Shown: positions 61,869-64,000 of the stretch, one piece after another | Layout of the letters: each line of letters opens with the position of its first letter | Position numbering within the stretch: the stretch's first letter is position 1 | From: CAUSKK01 sp963532425 | GTDB taxonomy: Bacteria > Pseudomonadota > Gammaproteobacteria > Cardiobacteriales > Cardiobacteriaceae | Direction: 5' to 3' | Assembly: GCA_963532425.1 (NCBI GenBank) | Contig: CAUSKK010000007.1 | Location: 1 to 64,000 of the forward strand | DNA: 64,000 bases | Notes under the pieces: model-generated | Told to the model about the DNA's origin: nothing | What the model saw: only the letters and a program-made list of their open reading frames with translations | Databases searched by the model: none | Made by a program: the position numbers and the translations under genes

Positions 61869-62216
61869 TCAGCGCCGGTCGCGGCTTTTGCCGGCGGCCG
61901 CCAGGGCGGCTAGATAGCGGGCCCAGTTGGCTTCCCGGTGGCGGGTCAGCTCCTCCAGCAGGGCCCAGCTGTAAATGCCGCTGCTGTGGCCGTCGCTGAA
62001 GATGATTTGCAGGGCGTAATTGCCCACCGGCTGGAGTTTGTAGATGGAAACGGCGCGCTTACCGCTGATGAGCGGGGCCGGGCCGCCGTGGCCGCGCACC
62101 TCGGCCGAGGGGGAGAAGACGCGTAAATATTCCGCCGGCAACGGGTGAGCTTCTCCGTCGAGAACCACCGTCAGCGTTTTTCTGTCGCCACTAAGGCGCA
62201 GTTCTTCTAATGCCAT
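61869..62216 (-). CDS. DUF971 domain protein
   Basis: 115 residues. MALEELRLSGDRKTLTVVLDGEAHPLPAEYLRVFSPSAEVRGHG and GNYALQIIFSDGHSSGIYSWALLEEL are the DUF971 (gamma-butyrobetaine-hydroxylase-like N-terminal) pattern. Stand-alone forms are common in gammaproteobacteria, sometimes linked to iron-sulfur cluster work; role here unknown. The first 86 or so bases of the gene, with the 50 bases before them, are repeated three more times upstream. Confidence 0.88.
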   Translation of the reverse strand: MALEELRLSGDRKTLTVVLDGEAHPLPAEYLRVFSPSAEVRGHGGPAPLISGKRAVSIYKLQPVGNYALQIIFSDGHSSGIYSWALLEELTRHREANWARYLAALAAAGKSRDRR

Positions 62217-62627
62217 GGGAAGCGCTTCCCCTCTAGGCTGGGGTTGCCAGCGGCCGGGCGGGGCCGGTCCGCCGGCAACGGATAGGCCACGCCGTCGAGA
62301 ACCACCGTCAGCGTTTTTCTGTCGCCGCTAAGGCGCAGCTCCTCTAATGCCATGGGAAGCGCTTCCCCTCTGCGCTGGGGTTGCCGTCGGCCGGGCGGTT
62401 CCGGTCCGCCGGCAACGGATAGGCCACGCCGTCGAGAACCACCGTCAGCGTTTTTCTGTCGCCGCTAAGGCGCAGCTCCTCTAATGCCATGGGAAGCGCT
62501 TCCCCTCTGCGCTGGGGTTGCCGTCGGCCGGGCGGGGCCGGTCCGCCGGCAACGGGTGAGCTTCTCCGTCGAGAACCACCGTCAGCGTTTTTCTGTCGCC
62601 GCTGAGGCGTAGTTCTTCTAATGCCAT
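62207..62627 (-). repeat. 137-bp tandem repeats carrying truncated copies of the DUF971 gene start
   Basis: ATG codons lie at 62627, 62490, 62353 and 62216 (the real start), exactly 137 bases apart. Each unit has a GGAAGCGCTTCC palindrome right before the ATG, then the first 28 or so codons. Because 137 is not a multiple of three, each truncated copy is a 48-codon ORF whose TAG lies just inside the next copy (62481-62627, 62344-62490, 62207-62353). Copies vary: GEAHPLPA in the first and last, GVAYPLPA in the two middle ones. Confidence 0.93.
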
Positions 62628-62679
62628 GGGAAGCGCTTCCCCTCTGGTTTGGGGTTGGCGCCGAAGCACTTCGGTTGGT

Positions 62680-63312
62680 TCACAGCCACGCCAGCGCCTC
62701 GCTAAGGTTTTGGATAGCGGTACAGCCGGCCAGCGGCTCGCGCCGGTAGCAGAGCACCGTGGCCCCGGCGGCCCGGGCGGATTCGGCTCCCAGCCGGCTA
62801 TCTTCCACCACCAGCAGTTCGGCCGGGGCCAGGGCGAGGCGCTCCATTACCTTTTGATAGGGCTCCGGACTGGGTTTCGGGGCGGCCACGTCCTCCAGGG
62901 TGATGATGAGGTCAAAGAAGGCCAGCAGCTCCGGGGCGGCGCTGTGGTGGAAATTGTGTTCGACCCCGGCCCGGTTGTCGGAGCTGACCAGGGCCAGCGG
63001 CAGGCCCCGGGCTTTGATGGCCCGAATCAGCTCCGGCGCGCCGGCCATGAAGTCCACCCGTTGGCCAAGCAGACGCAGATAGTGGCGGTGCACCTGTTCC
63101 TGCAGCCTGGCCAGGTCCAGGGTCGGGAAGAGCTGGCCGAGCCGGGCGAAGGTGCGCGGCGTGTCGAGGCCGATGATGGCCGTGGCCTGCTCCGGACTCA
63201 GGTGGGCACCGGCGGCGGCCAGTTCGGCCTTCAGGGCGGCGGCATAGTGGGCTTCGGTGTTAAAAAGGGTGCCGTCCTTGTCCAGGGCGACGGCGCGAAT
63301 GGGATTGGGCAT
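62680..63312 (-). CDS. HAD-superfamily phosphatase (phosphoglycolate phosphatase-like)
   Basis: HAD-IA hydrolase, 210 residues. Motif I is VALDKDGTLFNTE (a DKDGT form), motif II LALVSSDN, motif III the Lys in APKPSPEPYQKVM and motif IV LLVVEDSRLGAESARAAGATVL. The cap domain is the helical C1 type. Substrate cannot be assigned from sequence: phosphoglycolate, beta-phosphoglucomutase-like or nucleotidase roles are possible. Next to murB but separated by about 40 bases including a palindrome. Confidence 0.82.
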   Translation of the reverse strand: MPNPIRAVALDKDGTLFNTEAHYAAALKAELAAAGAHLSPEQATAIIGLDTPRTFARLGQLFPTLDLARLQEQVHRHYLRLLGQRVDFMAGAPELIRAIKARGLPLALVSSDNRAGVEHNFHHSAAPELLAFFDLIITLEDVAAPKPSPEPYQKVMERLALAPAELLVVEDSRLGAESARAAGATVLCYRREPLAGCTAIQNLSEALAWL

Positions 63313-63351
63313 GGGTTTTCCTTGCTGGTGGAACGAAGCGCTTCCTCCCGG

Positions 63352-64000
63352 TCAGCGCAGCAGCTCCGGTTCAATTTGCAGTGAGAGACCGAAGCGCTTC
63401 GCCACCTCGGCCTGCACCAGGGCGGCAAAGGCCAAAATCTCCTCGCCGTCGCCGCCCCGGTTGGTGAGCACCAGGGCGTGGCGCTCGGAAATGCCGACCC
63501 GGCCGACGCGCTGGCCCTTGAGGCCGCAGCGTTCAATCAGCCAGGCGCTGGGCACCTTCCAGCGGTCGCCCTGGGGGAACAGCGGGGCTTCCGGGGCGCG
63601 GCGGTGCAGCTCGTTGGCGGCGCTGGCATCGAGGAGCACGTTGTGAAAAAAACTGCCGGCATTGGGTTCGATTTTCGGGTCGGGCAGCCGGGCGGCGCGG
63701 CGGGCGCTGATTTCCGCCATCATGGCCGCCGGCGTCGTGGCCGGGCAGTCGGCCAAATCGTCATAGTCCTTGCGCAGCGGGCCCCGGCGCTTCAGCACCA
63801 GCTCCACCCGCGTAATCCACCAGGCCCGTTGCCGTTTGAACAGGCTCTGGCGGTAGCCGAACTGGGCCTCGGCGGCGCCGAGCCAGAAGAAGCGCTTCGT
63901 CCGGCGGTCGTAGACTTCCAGCTGGCTGATGAGTTCGCCCACCTCCACGCCGAAGGCGCCGATGTTCTGCACCGGCGCCGCCCCCACCGTGCCGGGAATG
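63352..64000 (-). CDS. murB: UDP-N-acetylenolpyruvoylglucosamine reductase MurB (N-terminus outside the window)
   Basis: Second step of UDP-MurNAc synthesis. The frame is open to the right edge, where IPGTVGAAPVQNIGAFGVEVGE begins, so about 215 C-terminal residues are present out of roughly 340. FGYRQSLFK contains the conserved Tyr/Ser region; PDPKIEPNAGSFFHNV holds the catalytic Ser of the NAGSFFKNP motif; IERCGLKG and NRGGDGEEILAFAALVQAEV close the domain. Type I MurB. Two GAAGCGCTTC sites code Lys-Arg-Phe. Confidence 0.95.
   Translation of the reverse strand, partial: IPGTVGAAPVQNIGAFGVEVGELISQLEVYDRRTKRFFWLGAAEAQFGYRQSLFKRQRAWWITRVELVLKRRGPLRKDYDDLADCPATTPAAMMAEISARRAARLPDPKIEPNAGSFFHNVLLDASAANELHRRAPEAPLFPQGDRWKVPSAWLIERCGLKGQRVGRVGISERHALVLTNRGGDGEEILAFAALVQAEVAKRFGLSLQIEPELLR

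Overview
The window looks like a chromosome segment of a GC-rich gammaproteobacterium. The gene set (rlmJ, rhlB, tamA-tamB, the mlaFEDCB-ibaG-murA order, tatABC, ccoNOQP-ccoG, fecBCDE) fits that class. The lineage is uncertain: neither the Neisseria-type (GCCGTCTGAA) nor the Pasteurellaceae-type (AAGTGCGGT) uptake sequence stands out. The sequence is instead saturated with the 10-bp palindrome GAAGCGCTTC, which occurs singly inside genes, in pairs at terminators, and in dense intergenic arrays. No transposase, phage or CRISPR array was seen.

Layout: 1-4226 (minus) cbb3 oxidase ccoNOQP and its assembly factor ccoG. 4412-7606 rlmJ and two Sel1-repeat proteins around a palindrome array. 7666-8544 (minus) SitA-type metal-binding protein. 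8698-12675 (plus) ackA-pta and tatABC. 12794-13177 a small membrane protein. 13318-16280 (plus) assimilatory sulfate reduction (APS reductase, cysD, cysN). 16500-18121 a second array and a DUF1176 protein. 18325-20779 (plus) sitBCD. 20809-22530 (plus) a preQ1-I riboswitch and queCDE, followed by tRNA-Arg(ACG). 22796-31147 (plus) a seven-gene, end-to-end coupled operon for a polyprenyl-phosphate pentofuranose (DPPR synthase, DprE1, DprE2, HAD phosphatase, flippase-like protein, two GT-C transferases). 31166-33160 the largest array. 33222-37191 (minus) a lipoprotein and fecBCDE. 37337-42551 (minus) nitroreductase, pepD, cstA and dadA. 42700-44095 another array. 44158-57942 (minus) an envelope block: metF, murJ, tamA, tamB, an EVE protein, mlaFEDCB, ibaG, murA. 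57993-59570 a small lipoprotein and rhlB. 59588-60000 an array. 60055-64000 (minus) a glutaredoxin-like protein, a membrane protein, a DUF971 protein with a tandemly repeated 5' end, a HAD phosphatase and partial murB.

Most of the gene content is housekeeping, with an emphasis on envelope biogenesis, microaerobic respiration, metal uptake and acetate/peptide metabolism. The unusual material is of three kinds. (1) The GAAGCGCTTC palindrome system, whose arrays share long gap-free blocks at distant sites. (2) Tandem or displaced copies of gene ends: the tatC 3' end, the tamA 3' end, the mlaF/mlaE junction and the 5' end of the DUF971 gene. Two of these form chains of overlapping mini-ORFs. (3) The DprE1/DprE2 operon, which outside Actinobacteria points to surface glycosylation with D-arabinofuranose or ribofuranose.

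All calls come from reading the sequence and remembered family motifs. No database search was run.
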